Positions 43,605 to 52,724 of a stretch of 64,000 bases of DNA are shown piece by piece. The notes beneath the pieces were generated by a model. That model did not search any database. It was not told the origin of the DNA and saw only the letters and a program-made list of their open reading frames with translations. The translations under genes were made by a program, and so were the position numbers. The DNA is taken from positions 2,790,001 through 2,854,000 of the forward strand of contig NZ_CP043568.1 of the NCBI RefSeq assembly GCF_014076415.1, read 5' to 3'. The DNA comes from Comamonas testosteroni. GTDB lineage: Bacteria > Pseudomonadota > Gammaproteobacteria > Burkholderiales > Burkholderiaceae_C. Each line of letters begins with the position of its first letter. Position 1 is the stretch's first letter.

Positions 43605-45740
43605 ATGTCTCAACGTTTTTCGAATTCTTCCGCCCATTCCTTGCGCCGCTCTCCCAAGTCGGCTCTGGCCCGCGCCATCGAGGCGCTGCAGCCGGCAGGG
43701 CGCGGACTGGCCCTGGGCACAGGCCTGGGCCTGTTGGCCTGTTCACCCCTGGCCTTTGCGCAGTCCGATGCGGCCAAGCAGGAGTCCAGCCTGGCTGAGG
43801 TGACGGTGTCGGCGACCGGCATGGCCGCCGGCGATATGGCTACGCCCGTTCAGGTGCTCGGCGAAGAGGAGCTGCGCCTGCGCCGCGCTGCAACCCTGGG
43901 CGAGACCCTTGCGGCCGAGCCCGGCATCAATGCCAGCCATTTCGGTGCGGGAGCCAGCCGCCCGGTGATTCGCGGTATGGATGGTGCGCGGGTCTCCGTG
44001 CTCAGCGATGGCTCGGAGTTGCTCGACGCATCGACCGTCAGCCCCGACCATGCGGTGACCACCGAGCCTTTGCTGGCCCGGCAGATCGAAGTGCTGCGCG
44101 GCCCTTCGGCCTTGCTTTACAGCCCTGGCGCCATGGGAGGCGTGGTGAATGTGCTGGATGGCAAGATTCCGACCCAGGCGCCCGAGAAAGGCCTGGAAGG
44201 TTCGGCCGAGGTGCAGGCTGGCACAGCTGCAGGCATGTCGGCAGGTGCGTTCTCCCTGACCACTGCCACACCGCTGAAGAACGATAACGGCCAGCTGGTG
44301 CTGCATGCCGAAGGCGTGGCGCGCAACGCGGGAGACTATCGCGTGGGCAGTGGCTGGGGCCAGAGCAAGGTTCCTGGCAGTTTCAGCCGCGGCAACACGG
44401 GCAGCGTGGGTCTGTCCTGGGTAGGCAATCAGGGCTATCTGGGCCTGGCCTACACGCGGCAACAGGCCAAGTACGGCTTGCCCGGCCATCAGCACAGCTT
44501 CGAAGGCTGCCACGCACATGGCGATCATCTGCATTGCGGCTCGCATGACGGGCACGACCACGACCATGATCATGAGGAAAGCGGCAGCGTGCCGGTTGTC
44601 GATCTGACCAGCGAGCGCTGGGATCTGCGTGGCGAATGGCGCAAGCCCACCGCCGGTATTGCGGCGCTGCGTCTGCGAGGAGGCCTGACCAATTACCGTC
44701 ACGACGAGATCGAGGACGGCAGCGTGGCCACCCAGTTCAGAAACAAGGCCCATGACCTGCGCCTGGAGATGGAGCATGAGCCCATCGCCGGCTGGCGTGG
44801 CACGCTGGGTCTGCAGACCCTCAAGCGCCGCTTCAGCGCCACCGGCGAAGAGGCCTATGTGCAGCCCACGGACACCCAGCGCCACAGCCTCTATCTGCTG
44901 GAGGAATACCGCTGGCAGGATTGGAGCTTTCAAGGGGCCTTGCGTCACGACCGCCAGCGTGTGGAGGCCGAGTTGAGCAACGAACGTCGCAGCCACAGCG
45001 CTACTTCGGCGTCGCTGGGCACGGTCTGGAAGTTCCAGCCCGGCTACAGTGCATCGGCTTCGTTCACCAGCGGCAGCCGCATGCCCACGGCGGAAGAGCT
45101 GTTTGCCAACGGCCTGCACATGGCCACGGCAACCTACGAGATCGGCAATCCCAATCTGTCGCGCGAGCGCTCGCAGGCACTGGACCTGGGCCTGGCCAAG
45201 ACGGCTGGTGATACGACCTGGAAGCTCAATGCCTATCACTACCGTATCAAGGGCTATATCTACGGCGCCACGCTGGATGCCCACGAAGGGCTGCAACTGC
45301 TGCAATACACCCAGGGCAATGCGCGCTTTACGGGCTGGGAGGCTCAGCTGAGCCAGCGCCTGAGTCGTGAGTTGAGCCTGAGTGTGTTTGGTGACGGCGT
45401 GCGTGCGCGTCTGGAAGACGGCTCTGCGCTGCCACGCATTCCGGCCTTGCGTGCGGGCTTGCGTGTGAATGCACGTCTGGCCGGCTGGGACACCATGGCT
45501 GAATGGACCCAGGTGCTGCGCCAGAACCGCACGGCCCAGTACGAAACCCAGACGCCGGGCTACGGCATGCTGAACCTGGGCGCCAGCTACCTCTGGAAGA
45601 CTGGTGGCAACCAGTGGCAGTTCTATGTCAAGGGCCAGAACCTCACCAACCGTCTGGCCTACGCTGCAACCTCGTTTATCAAGAGTGCTGCCCCGTTGAC
45701 GGGTCGCAATCTGGTGGTCGGTCTGAGAATGGACTTCTGA
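43605..45740 (+). CDS. TonB-dependent outer-membrane receptor, ZnuD-like (zinc)
   Basis: A 711-residue protein. An extended signal peptide ending near LACSPLAFAQ precedes the TonB-box region (SSLAEVTVSATGM), the plug (LGETLAAEPGINASHFGAGASRPVIRG cut into LGETL and SRPVIRGMDG) and a 22-strand barrel ending RNLVVGLRMDF. A loop near residue 300 is packed with His, including SFEGCHAHGDHLHCGSHDGH, as in ZnuD zinc receptors, where it binds the metal. It would import zinc or a zinc complex with TonB energy. Start ATG 43605 gives the best signal peptide. The preceding DUF2946-like gene fits a metal-uptake unit. Confidence 0.88.
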   Translation: MSQRFSNSSAHSLRRSPKSALARAIEALQPAGRGLALGTGLGLLACSPLAFAQSDAAKQESSLAEVTVSATGMAAGDMATPVQVLGEEELRLRRAATLGETLAAEPGINASHFGAGASRPVIRGMDGARVSVLSDGSELLDASTVSPDHAVTTEPLLARQIEVLRGPSALLYSPGAMGGVVNVLDGKIPTQAPEKGLEGSAEVQAGTAAGMSAGAFSLTTATPLKNDNGQLVLHAEGVARNAGDYRVGSGWGQSKVPGSFSRGNTGSVGLSWVGNQGYLGLAYTRQQAKYGLPGHQHSFEGCHAHGDHLHCGSHDGHDHDHDHEESGSVPVVDLTSERWDLRGEWRKPTAGIAALRLRGGLTNYRHDEIEDGSVATQFRNKAHDLRLEMEHEPIAGWRGTLGLQTLKRRFSATGEEAYVQPTDTQRHSLYLLEEYRWQDWSFQGALRHDRQRVEAELSNERRSHSATSASLGTVWKFQPGYSASASFTSGSRMPTAEELFANGLHMATATYEIGNPNLSRERSQALDLGLAKTAGDTTWKLNAYHYRIKGYIYGATLDAHEGLQLLQYTQGNARFTGWEAQLSQRLSRELSLSVFGDGVRARLEDGSALPRIPALRAGLRVNARLAGWDTMAEWTQVLRQNRTAQYETQTPGYGMLNLGASYLWKTGGNQWQFYVKGQNLTNRLAYAATSFIKSAAPLTGRNLVVGLRMDF

Positions 45741-45765
45741 TCCGGCTCTTGGTGAGTCAAGCCGC

Positions 45766-45797
45766 ATCCGGTCCAGGTTTTGGCCTGGGCCGGATAC
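45766..45797. terminator. Hairpin between convergent receptor and recombinase genes
   Basis: ATCCGG-T-CCAGG and CCTGG-G-CCGGAT arms enclose TTTTGG. It has no T-run, but lies between two converging genes and may stop both. Confidence 0.5.
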
Positions 45798-45802
45798 CAT
45801 GG

Positions 45803-46882
45803 CTATAGATAGTGCTGCAGATGGCGCAGGGAACGAGTGCTGTCCACGCCTATCCTGGCAATCACCTCCGATTCGGGCACGCCGGCGCGCAGCCATTGCA
45901 CGATGGCCGTGTTGCGCAAGACCTGCGGCCCCACACGCTGCAGCGGAAATTTCTGGCTGTCCTCGGGCTGGGCCTGATGGGCGCGCTGAATGATCTGCGA
46001 AGCCACATGGAACAGCATGCGTACCGACAACTCGCCGCCACGGCGCGAATAGAAGACGATATGGTTGCCGTCGATCACCGACGGCCCGCGCTGTGCGGCG
46101 CTGAATCTTCTCCAGCTTTGCAAGGCCTGGGCCACGGAGTCGGGCAGCTCAAGCAGCCTTTGCTGAGCATTTCTGCCGCCTTCTATCTGCAGGTAGCGGG
46201 GCAGGGGCGACTCTCCGTTCGCAATGCTTTCCGAGCTGCCAACCCAGACCTGATTTGCGCTTGAAAGCAGGTTCTTCCATAGCAGGCAGCGCACCTCTTC
46301 GGGGGCCAGAGCCATCTCGTAGAGCAGCAGCACAATGGCGCGGTCACGTGCGTCCTGATAACCATCTGCGCTGGGAAAGTGCCTTGGCAGTGACTGCCAG
46401 AGCAGGGGGGGCAGGCAATGGCCTTTGCCGTCTTCCGAGGGAGGTCGTTCGGCCGGCTCGAGACCGGTTGCAGGGTTGGCGCTGATCCAGCCGTGCTCCA
46501 TCGCATGGTCGTAGATGCGCTCCAGCAGCCGCCAGTAGCGGCGGCGGGTGACCGGACTGATCTTGCGCTCGGGGTGGTGGTGCGCACGTTGGCCATCGCG
46601 TATCTGCAGGAAGCTCTGCACATCCAGCTTGCTTGCCTGATGCCAGGACTTTGAAGAATGCTGCCTGCGGGCAGGGCGCTCCTTGTCTGCGATCGGTGCC
46701 TGCCCGGACAGATGCATCAACCATGCCTGCCAGACCTTTTCATAATTGCCGCCTGGAGAGGTGTCCAGCGCATCCCAGCTCTTGCTGCCCTCATGCTCGA
46801 GCCAATCGCGAAACAGCTGGCTTCCAGTGGGCAGTGTGGATGGATCTGGGGACTGCTTATCCGGAATGTTCTTGTCTTGCAT
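45803..46882 (-). CDS. Recombinase-like protein with degenerate tyrosine recombinase active site
   Basis: A 359-residue protein with an N-terminal SAM-like domain (about 80-150, with SPVTRRRYWRLLERIYDHAM) and a C-terminal recombinase domain. The catalytic Arg expected in a TGLR-type box is replaced: the box reads YEMALAPEEVRCLLW. The HxLR box reads GPQVLRNTA, with Gln in place of His. The Tyr in HLQHYL is kept, as are an Arg in RHLQ and the general fold. This argues for loss of normal catalysis, or for a DNA-binding role. It stands alone between the receptor gene and pdxH. No att repeats are visible around it. Confidence 0.75.
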   Translation of the reverse strand: MQDKNIPDKQSPDPSTLPTGSQLFRDWLEHEGSKSWDALDTSPGGNYEKVWQAWLMHLSGQAPIADKERPARRQHSSKSWHQASKLDVQSFLQIRDGQRAHHHPERKISPVTRRRYWRLLERIYDHAMEHGWISANPATGLEPAERPPSEDGKGHCLPPLLWQSLPRHFPSADGYQDARDRAIVLLLYEMALAPEEVRCLLWKNLLSSANQVWVGSSESIANGESPLPRYLQIEGGRNAQQRLLELPDSVAQALQSWRRFSAAQRGPSVIDGNHIVFYSRRGGELSVRMLFHVASQIIQRAHQAQPEDSQKFPLQRVGPQVLRNTAIVQWLRAGVPESEVIARIGVDSTRSLRHLQHYL

Positions 46883-47025
46883 ATGATGAGTTTAATGTAA
46901 CTTACATGGATTATTTATCACTACCAACAAAAATGCATTCACTCAATCACAAGCCTGCAGTAATCAGCGAAGAGGGCGCTTTCTGTCCCAGCGCCCTCAC
47001 ATTTTCATGACGGAACCATTAAAAC

Positions 47026-47679
47026 TCAGGGCGCCAGCCGTTCGCGAATCCAGTCCTTACCCTCCTGTCGGTAGCTCAGGCGGTCATGCAACCGGCTCTT
47101 GCGCCCCTGCCAGAACTCCCAACGCTCGGGCACCAGACGGAAACCGCCCCAGTGAGGAGGTCGGGGGGGATTGAGTAAAAACTGCGCGCTGTATTTGGCG
47201 GCATTGGCCATCAGCACGCCGCGACCACTGATGACCTGGCTTTGTGGACTGGCCCAGGCCCCGATCCTGGAGTCAAGCGGACGGCTGGCAAAGTAGGCAT
47301 CGCTTTCCTCAGCGCTGACTTTTTCCACGCGGCCTTCGATGCGCACCACACGCTCCAGCTCCACCCAGTGAAATTGCAGGGCAGCGAATGGATTGCCCGC
47401 CAGTTGCTGACCCTTTCGGCTGTCGTAGTTGGTGTACCAGACAATGCCACGCTCGTCATAGCCTTTGATCAGCACGATGCGCGTGCTGGGTCGCAGGTCG
47501 CCGCTCACGGTCGCCACAGTCATGGCATTGGGCTCGGGTACCTGGGCTCTCACGGCTTCCTGCAGCCACTGGTCGAACTGCTGCAGGGGATTCAGGTTGG
47601 AAGCGGATTCGCTCAGCTCTGCGCGTTCATAGCTTTTGCGCAGATCGGCAATGGATGAAGATAGGCTGCTCATGTTCAT
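47026..47679 (-). CDS. pdxH: Pyridoxamine 5'-phosphate oxidase
   Basis: A 217-residue FMN enzyme that makes pyridoxal 5'-phosphate from pyridoxamine or pyridoxine phosphate, the last step of vitamin B6 synthesis and salvage. Visible are [64 protein letters not shown] and the C-terminal [22 protein letters not shown] that closes the active site (here in pieces of under 20 residues: [32 protein letters not shown]). ATG 47679 or 47673 may start. It is divergent from the nucleotidyltransferase gene, 28 bp apart. Confidence 0.95.
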   Translation of the reverse strand: MNMSSLSSSIADLRKSYERAELSESASNLNPLQQFDQWLQEAVRAQVPEPNAMTVATVSGDLRPSTRIVLIKGYDERGIVWYTNYDSRKGQQLAGNPFAALQFHWVELERVVRIEGRVEKVSAEESDAYFASRPLDSRIGAWASPQSQVISGRGVLMANAAKYSAQFLLNPPRPPHWGGFRLVPERWEFWQGRKSRLHDRLSYRQEGKDWIRERLAP

Positions 47680-47707
47680 ATTGTGCCGCGCAGCCAAAGC
47701 CAGCGTT

Positions 47708-48340
47708 ATGCTCGACAGCAATATGAATCAAGAAGTTTTGCCCGCTCCCATGGTTGATCCGGACCTGCCTTGTGTGCTGGTTCTCGCTGCGGGCAGGGGA
47801 GAACGCTTTCTCGCATCGGGCGGCTCCAGCCACAAGCTCCAGGCCATGCTGGGCCTGCAAACCGTTTTGCAGACCACGCTGGCTGCGGTGCAGGTCTCTG
47901 GCCTTCCCTGGCATCTGGAATGCGGGCCGCATCCCGGCATGGGCGACAGCATTGCGGCGGCCGTCAAGGCCACGGCCGGCGCCAATGGCTGGCTGATCCT
48001 GCCAGCAGATTTGCCTTTGATTCAGGCCGCTACGCTACACGAGTTGGCCTTGCAGCTAACGCGGCTGGATAGCCGTGAGCTGCATGTGATTCAACCCTTC
48101 TACCAGGGACGGAAGGGCCATCCCGTGGCTTTCAGCCGAGCAGCAGCTCCTGCACTCGCCCTGCTGAGCGGTGATCAGGGTGCGGCCTCCATCGTGCGCA
48201 ATGCGGCGGAGAATCAGCGTCTGCAACGCTGGGACTGCGATGACATCGGCTGCGTGCTCGATGTGGACACCGTGCAGGCCTTGGAGGAAGCGCGCAGGAT
48301 CTGGAATGACCGCAATTCACGGCCGCCAGAAAGCCCCTGA
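47708..48340 (+). CDS. MobA-like nucleotidyltransferase (molybdenum cofactor cytidylyl- or guanylyltransferase type)
   Basis: A 210-residue protein. The NTP-binding motif is [12 protein letters not shown], the typical LAAGxxxR(F/M) of MobA/MocA-type enzymes, followed by [11 protein letters not shown] with the metal-binding Asp and [12 protein letters not shown]. These enzymes transfer CMP or GMP to molybdopterin. The nearest relatives by pattern are MocA-type cytidylyltransferases for xanthine dehydrogenase family cofactor. ATG 47708 is chosen; ATG 47723 is also possible, and neither has a clear ribosome site. No molybdoenzyme gene is beside it. Confidence 0.82.
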   Translation: MLDSNMNQEVLPAPMVDPDLPCVLVLAAGRGERFLASGGSSHKLQAMLGLQTVLQTTLAAVQVSGLPWHLECGPHPGMGDSIAAAVKATAGANGWLILPADLPLIQAATLHELALQLTRLDSRELHVIQPFYQGRKGHPVAFSRAAAPALALLSGDQGAASIVRNAAENQRLQRWDCDDIGCVLDVDTVQALEEARRIWNDRNSRPPESP

Positions 48341-48465
48341 AGTAGGGACTAGGACTCGACAACCATTGACTTTGCCGAGCTCGTCTAGGTTTGCCGCTGT
48401 GTCTCAGCCAAGGCCTGGTCTTGCTGGCGCGTGTTCGCGGCTCTTTCCATGCGAGGGCGACGGCT

Positions 48466-49077
48466 TTACGCGCCGCGCTCGATCACGGCACAAGCCAGGC
48501 GCGCGCCGGAATTGCCGGTCGGCTGGGTCGTGTAGTCATCCGGATCATTGTGCACAATCAACGATCGGCCCAGAATACCGTTGCCGCCTCTGTCCAGTTT
48601 GAGCTCCTTGCTCACAAAATCGATGGTCGCCACGCCCAGGGTATCGGCGTCAAGGCTGGGCAGGTCACCGATGTGATGGGCCTTGGTGTCGCCGAATTTG
48701 CCATGCGCCTGTTGTCCAGGGTTGAAGTGGCCGCCGGCGCTCAAGCCATCGCCGCTGGAGCAGTCGCCTTTTTCATGGACGTGAAAGCCATGCTCGCTAT
48801 TCGGCGCCAGCCCTTCCACGCGGCCTTGTACTCGAATGCTGCCGTCGGGCTGCGGGAAGAACTGCACCGTGCCCGTTACCTGGCTCCCCTTGGTGGCTTC
48901 CAGGCGTGCAATCGATTGCACGCCTTTGCTGCGAGTTGCTGCAGGGGCCGTCTCCGAAGAAGAGGGTGCGGCCGTGTTGCTGGTCGTGGAGCAGGCCGTC
49001 ACGGCCAGGCTTGCGGCAAGCGCCAGACCTGTCCAGGCAGGGCGCGAAAAGAGGGCGGCAACACGGTTAAGGAGCAT
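48466..49077 (-). CDS. sodC: Cu/Zn superoxide dismutase, lipoprotein
   Basis: A 203-residue periplasmic enzyme that dismutates superoxide. A lipobox (LAVTAC) ends the signal peptide, then a Ser/Thr/Ala linker leads to the SOD domain. Copper and zinc ligands are visible in HGFHVHEKGDC, GGHFNPGQQAHGKFGDTKAHH (split as GGHFNP and HGKFGD) and SLIVHNDPDDY. The paired Cys of CSSGDG and LACAVIERG form the conserved disulfide. ATG 49077 gives the proper signal peptide. It may be anchored in the outer membrane and protect against external superoxide. Confidence 0.93.
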   Translation of the reverse strand: MLLNRVAALFSRPAWTGLALAASLAVTACSTTSNTAAPSSSETAPAATRSKGVQSIARLEATKGSQVTGTVQFFPQPDGSIRVQGRVEGLAPNSEHGFHVHEKGDCSSGDGLSAGGHFNPGQQAHGKFGDTKAHHIGDLPSLDADTLGVATIDFVSKELKLDRGGNGILGRSLIVHNDPDDYTTQPTGNSGARLACAVIERGA

Positions 49078-49179
49078 GGCAGTCTTTCCGAAATCAAAAG
49101 GCCATTGTGCCCCGGATCGCCAGAACTTCAAGCTTTTTTGCCTCGTATCCCAATACAGTAGAGCGATGTTAGCTACGTT

Positions 49180-49809
49180 TCAAATAGCAGCAACAGCTGA
49201 GCACCTGGCTTGCTGGAAGTCCGCATAGGCCAGCAGGCGCCTGAGTGCCTTGTCGTCAATGCCCAGCCGTTGCAACTCGTCAAAAGTGGCCTGGGCGTAG
49301 TCCAGTGTCGTGCCGTATATGCCCTGGGCCTGAGAGAAGATGCGCCGGTATTCATCCGGCGCCAGCTCGCCGGTATGGTGCGGGCTTTGGCGTGAGAGCG
49401 TGAATGCGAGGGCCTTCACAGCCCCATGCGGGGTGCGGCAAGGCAGCCAGCGCGGGTCATAGACGGCATTGGGCATCTCACGCAACCAGAGCTTGCGCAT
49501 CACGGTATCGCCCTGGTTTCGCGGAATACGGAAGGCCATGCCCTGGCAACTGCCGCCCGAGAGCATGCCAAACACCAGGCCTGGTACCTGGGGCGTGCCA
49601 CGGTTGATGGTGCTCCACATTTTCAGAGCACGATGCCAGCCATGTACATGGGCTGAACGGCGTTCGCTGAAGTCAAATTCGGGGCGCCAGATCAGAGAGC
49701 CATACCCAAAAATCCACAAATCCTCGTCACCTCCCCACTGCACCAGAGCCCGCTCCAGCATCTGGTCAGCATCACGCATGGAATGATTCAACAAAGGAAG
49801 GGCGGACAT
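49180..49809 (-). CDS. ChaC-like gamma-glutamylcyclotransferase
   Basis: A 209-residue cytosolic protein. LWIFGYGSLIWRPEFDFSE is the ChaC start, with the substrate-binding YGSL loop; RNQGDTVMRKLWLREM, the catalytic Glu environment, and AYADFQ near the end follow. ChaC enzymes break glutathione into 5-oxoproline and cysteinylglycine. GGAGTTTCC precedes ATG 49809. It lies 103 bp upstream of sodC on the same strand, so both may belong to an oxidative-stress unit, though no shared promoter can be shown. Confidence 0.9.
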   Translation of the reverse strand: MSALPLLNHSMRDADQMLERALVQWGGDEDLWIFGYGSLIWRPEFDFSERRSAHVHGWHRALKMWSTINRGTPQVPGLVFGMLSGGSCQGMAFRIPRNQGDTVMRKLWLREMPNAVYDPRWLPCRTPHGAVKALAFTLSRQSPHHTGELAPDEYRRIFSQAQGIYGTTLDYAQATFDELQRLGIDDKALRRLLAYADFQQARCSAVAAI

Positions 49810-50108
49810 GGAAACTCCTCAAACCGGATTCAGAGCTGAATTGACTTTGATATATAACGCGCGGGCGCGCCTTCGGTGCACCTGTGCACGCACGAAGGCG
49901 TAAAAGCAACGCTTTGCCGCTGTGAAGCGGCTGAGATGAATCCTTTTTGCGATTGCCGTGAAGGCAGTCGTGAAGGCCTTTCACGGCAAACCTCTAGAAT
50001 GCGTGGTTTTGTCGCTTTGTCGGCCTGAAGCATGTAGTCAGGCCGCAAAGTGTCATGAATACAGGTTTCGTACTTTCATAATCACCCGCACATACGGAGA
50101 TTTCATTC
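49810..50108. promoter_or_regulatory. Divergent upstream region with two hairpins
   Basis: CGCCTTCG (49868-49875) and CGAAGGCG (49893-49900) form one inverted repeat enclosing GTGCAC twice. CTTTG-T-CGGCCTGA (50015-50028) and TCAGGCCGCAAAG (50038-50050) form another, 58 bp before the OmpA-type start. Neither has a T-run. They may lie in the 5' leader of the OmpA-type gene. Confidence 0.4.
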
Positions 50109-50633
50109 ATGTCCTTCAACAGCTCTGACGACGATAGCCAGCAACGCTTTGCCCTGGGTTTTCTGTTTGCCCTGATCGCTCTGGTTGTCTCCACCGTCGT
50201 TGGCACCGTCGTCTACAAGCGCGGCATTTCCCACGCTCCCAAGGCTGAAGCCGCTGTGTCCGCACCCAGCGCGACCAACGTACCTGTGGTGGTGGTTGAA
50301 GAGGCGGCCCGCGTGATCGTGGAAAACGGTGTGGTCAAGTTCTACTTTGTCTCTGGCAAGGCGGAAGTGGCCGCTGGCGCCAACGAAGCGCTGAGCGATG
50401 TGGTCAAGGGCGTGGCTGAAGGCAAGCGCGCCGTGATCTCCGGCTTCCATGATGCAACCGGCAGTGCTGAAATCAATGCGGAGCTGGCCAAGCACCGTGC
50501 GCAAGCCGTCCAGGCCGCTCTGGTGGCACTGGGCGTGGCGGAAGACAAGGTCGAGCTGAAGAAGCCCGAGCAATCTCAGGCCGACGGCTCCAATGCCGAA
50601 GCTCGCCGTGTGGAAGTGATTCTGGTCGACTGA
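50109..50633 (+). CDS. OmpA-family protein, single inner-membrane anchor
   Basis: A 174-residue protein with a short cytosolic start, one membrane helix (FALGFLFALIALVVSTVVGTVV), an Ala/Val-rich linker and an OmpA-like domain from about residue 72. The domain includes VKFYFVSGKAEVAAGANEAL, ISGFHDATGSAEINAELAKHRAQAV and ARRVEVILVD. The usual peptidoglycan-binding Asp and Arg positions are partly kept (HDATG, AEARRVE). It would link the inner membrane to the cell wall. It has its own terminator at 50654. Confidence 0.85.
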   Translation: MSFNSSDDDSQQRFALGFLFALIALVVSTVVGTVVYKRGISHAPKAEAAVSAPSATNVPVVVVEEAARVIVENGVVKFYFVSGKAEVAAGANEALSDVVKGVAEGKRAVISGFHDATGSAEINAELAKHRAQAVQAALVALGVAEDKVELKKPEQSQADGSNAEARRVEVILVD

Positions 50634-50653
50634 TAGACCCTGTTTTCTTGCAC

Positions 50654-50689
50654 AAAGCCCGATATGGCATTCGCTGTATCGGGCTTTTT
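50654..50689 (+). terminator. Rho-independent terminator after the OmpA-type gene
   Basis: GCCCGATA (50657-50664) pairs with TATCGGGC (50677-50684), followed by five T. Confidence 0.9.
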
Positions 50690-50711
50690 GATATTTGCGG
50701 CAGAGCAAGGA

Positions 50712-51239
50712 TCAGTTGATTCCAATGAATCCAGCTGCCGGAGGCTTGCCCAGGGCAATGACTCTTTCAATACCGCCGGCATCGACCTGGCGCATGACAA
50801 ACGATCCCCGCGCGAAGCGCATGGAACGGATCTGCCAGTAACCGTTGATTCGCTCGTACTCATCGCTGTACTGACCTGAGAGATTGACGATGGTGCGTTC
50901 CTTGACATTGACCTGGCAGAACTCCAGATCCCACAAGCCTTTTGCACTATCAGCTCCCATAAAGCTGATCTGAGGGTTATGGCCGTGGTGCATGTCCTGG
51001 ATTGATGGGTTGGCAATTGCCAGTCTGCTGAAGGTTTCAACCCATTCTTCTCGATCCGTAAAAGCCGGAAAACCATCGGCTTCGATGACCGCACCATGCT
51101 CCACAAAGCACTCACGCATTGCATTCGGCTGCTTCTGGTCACAGGCTCGCAAGTACCGAGCCTTCAAAGCCTGTATCGACTGAATATCCTCAAGATGCCG
51201 CAAACGCTGCTGGAGTTGCTCCAGAACCGAGTCACTCAT
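50712..51239 (-). CDS. NTF2/SnoaL-like domain protein
   Basis: A 175-residue protein of the SnoaL_4 group: IQSIQALKARYLRACDQKQPNAM, FVEHGAVIEADG, SRLAIANPSIQDMHHGHNPQI and GYWQIRSMRF. This cone-shaped alpha+beta fold serves dehydratases, isomerases and ring-hydroxylating dioxygenase beta subunits, or binding proteins. The catalytic Asp/His pair could be Asp and His in QDMHHGH, but the substrate is unknown. AGGAGA precedes the ATG. It is transcribed towards the OmpA terminator. Confidence 0.82.
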   Translation of the reverse strand: MSDSVLEQLQQRLRHLEDIQSIQALKARYLRACDQKQPNAMRECFVEHGAVIEADGFPAFTDREEWVETFSRLAIANPSIQDMHHGHNPQISFMGADSAKGLWDLEFCQVNVKERTIVNLSGQYSDEYERINGYWQIRSMRFARGSFVMRQVDAGGIERVIALGKPPAAGFIGIN

Positions 51240-51384
51240 TGCCTGTCTCCTGATTGGTGTTGGAGTACCGAGTCTGGAATGCCGGCCAATGCCTGAAAAC
51301 CCATGTTTGAACGATAGGTAGGCCGTTCAGGCAAAAAAAGCGGCACCCATGTGCCGCTCGGTTCAGGAATCTGAAGAAAAATAA

Positions 51385-51810
51385 TCACCGCAGACCGGTG
51401 CCGGTGCCCAGGTCGTCTTTGCGTTGGATCAGTTCAATCTTGTAGCCGTCAGGATCCGTCACAAAGGCAATCACGGTACTGCCGCCTTTGACGGGACCTG
51501 CTTCACGGGTCACATTGCCGCCGGCAGCCTTGATTTTCTCGCAGGCTGCATAGGCATCGGGCACACCCAGAGCAATATGACCGTAAGCCGTGCCCATGTC
51601 GTAGCTCTCGGTTCCCCAGTTGTAAGTCAGCTCAATTTCCGCCTGACCCGGGTTACCACCTTCGAAGCCAAGAAAGGCCAACGAGTACTTGTACTCGGGG
51701 TTCTCGGACGTGCGCAGCAGTTGCATGCCGATGACGTTGGTGTAGAAATCAATAGAGCGCTGGAGATTGCCAACGCGCAACATCGTGTGGAGGAATCGCA
51801 TGGTCTCCAT
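51385..51810 (-). CDS. gloA: Lactoylglutathione lyase (glyoxalase I)
   Basis: A 141-residue metalloenzyme that converts the methylglyoxal-glutathione hemithioacetal to S-lactoylglutathione. [20 protein letters not shown] carries the first metal His, then the Glu of [10 protein letters not shown], the His of [10 protein letters not shown] and the Glu of YKIELIQRK complete the site. Length and motifs match the Ni-type GloA. Starts are ATG 51810 or ATG 51801; the second is closer to the usual N-terminus. It is the last clear housekeeping gene before the accessory region. Confidence 0.95.
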   Translation of the reverse strand: METMRFLHTMLRVGNLQRSIDFYTNVIGMQLLRTSENPEYKYSLAFLGFEGGNPGQAEIELTYNWGTESYDMGTAYGHIALGVPDAYAACEKIKAAGGNVTREAGPVKGGSTVIAFVTDPDGYKIELIQRKDDLGTGTGLR

Positions 51811-52165
51811 TTTGCCAGCAGGTTCGAAGCTGCATATGATTTGACCATGCCGCGCGCCTTCATGGCCTTTGTGATACGAGCGAATCTAGCGGCCGAGGCG
51901 CGTTGTGGGGCGCGATGTATTCCAGACAAGACGGCCAAAAGGCAGCACCAGTTGCAGCGCCATTGCCTCTGCATGCTTCCTGAAACTTGCTGCTATTGCC
52001 ATGATGCGCCGCCTTGCTTGGGCGGACTACTTGAAGCGTTGTGGTTGGAGCGCAGCAAGGGAGGGATAGGCCAGCTTTTTCGCTTTCTGAGTAGGGCAGT
52101 TGACTCTTACAATCTTCTCCTCGAAATCCCTTGGCGTCGGGCAGTCACTCATCCCGTTCCGCGCT
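51811..52165. other. Junction between core and accessory DNA, no gene called
   Basis: The 355 bp hold no family-like ORF. A minus-strand frame ending at 52027 gives about 40 plausible residues (TPRDFEEKIVRVNCPTQKAK) that could be the tail of a lost gene joined to the ClbS fragment. The gloA promoter must lie in the left part. Confidence 0.35.
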
Positions 52166-52346
52166 GCTACCCCGGCCGCTGCTCGATCACCGGCCTCCAC
52201 GGAGCCTTCCATAGCCCTTCGGCATGACCTTCGAGCGTCGATTCTCGCGCTCGCTCCGGTGGCACGTTGACGAGATCGGCCATCAGCTGCTGGTAGCTCT
52301 TGCGAATCGCGTCCAGCAATTCCTGTTTGCTTTGCGGCACAGCCAT
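52166..52346 (-). pseudogene. N-terminal fragment of a ClbS/DfsB-family protein
   Basis: AGGAGG precedes ATG 52346. The product starts MAVPQSKQELLDAIRKSYQQ and continues LMADLVNVPPERARESTLEGHA, the usual opening of the four-helix ClbS/DfsB proteins of about 170 residues. After EGHA the similarity ends, and a stop comes 17 codons later. The remaining two thirds of the gene are absent, so it was cut by deletion or insertion at about 52210. Confidence 0.65.
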
Positions 52347-52724
52347 GCCAGTCCTCCTGAAGGTTTGGGCGGGATCTTCACTTACCGCTTGCATTGTCGC
52401 CCGGCTGCGGGTCGGAGCGCTGCTCTTCTGCAAAGGCCAGCCTGTTGGCTACTTTTTGGATTGGCGCATGCCGCTACGCCAGGCTCCAGAGCGACCACCG
52501 CAGACCGCGGCGAAGGACGAAACGCGCCAGGCGCCACAGCATCCCGTGCCGGTCACGCAGCCTGTCCAGCTGGCCCAGCAGCAGAAAAAGGACTTGGAGT
52601 ACCTGGAGAGCCTGGTCATTCGCAATGCTCAGATACGCTCGAATCTCATGGAATGAACCGCATCAGCCTAGACGCCTGATGAGCTGCTCGCTCGTGTCCA
52701 AGAAGACAAATTGGGATTTGAGGT
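52347..52724. other. Gap with one doubtful small frame
   Basis: A plus-strand frame ending at 52656 encodes MPLRQAPERPPQTAAKDETR from ATG 52470, then a Gln-rich stretch and a helical end (KKDLEYLESLVIRNAQIRS). It could be a real 62-residue protein or a gene tail; evidence is too thin to call it. Confidence 0.35.

Noticed and set aside
46896..46906. Palindrome TGTAACTTACA upstream of the recombinase-like gene
   Set aside because: A single 11-bp palindrome without a second site or matching known operator; too weak to call.
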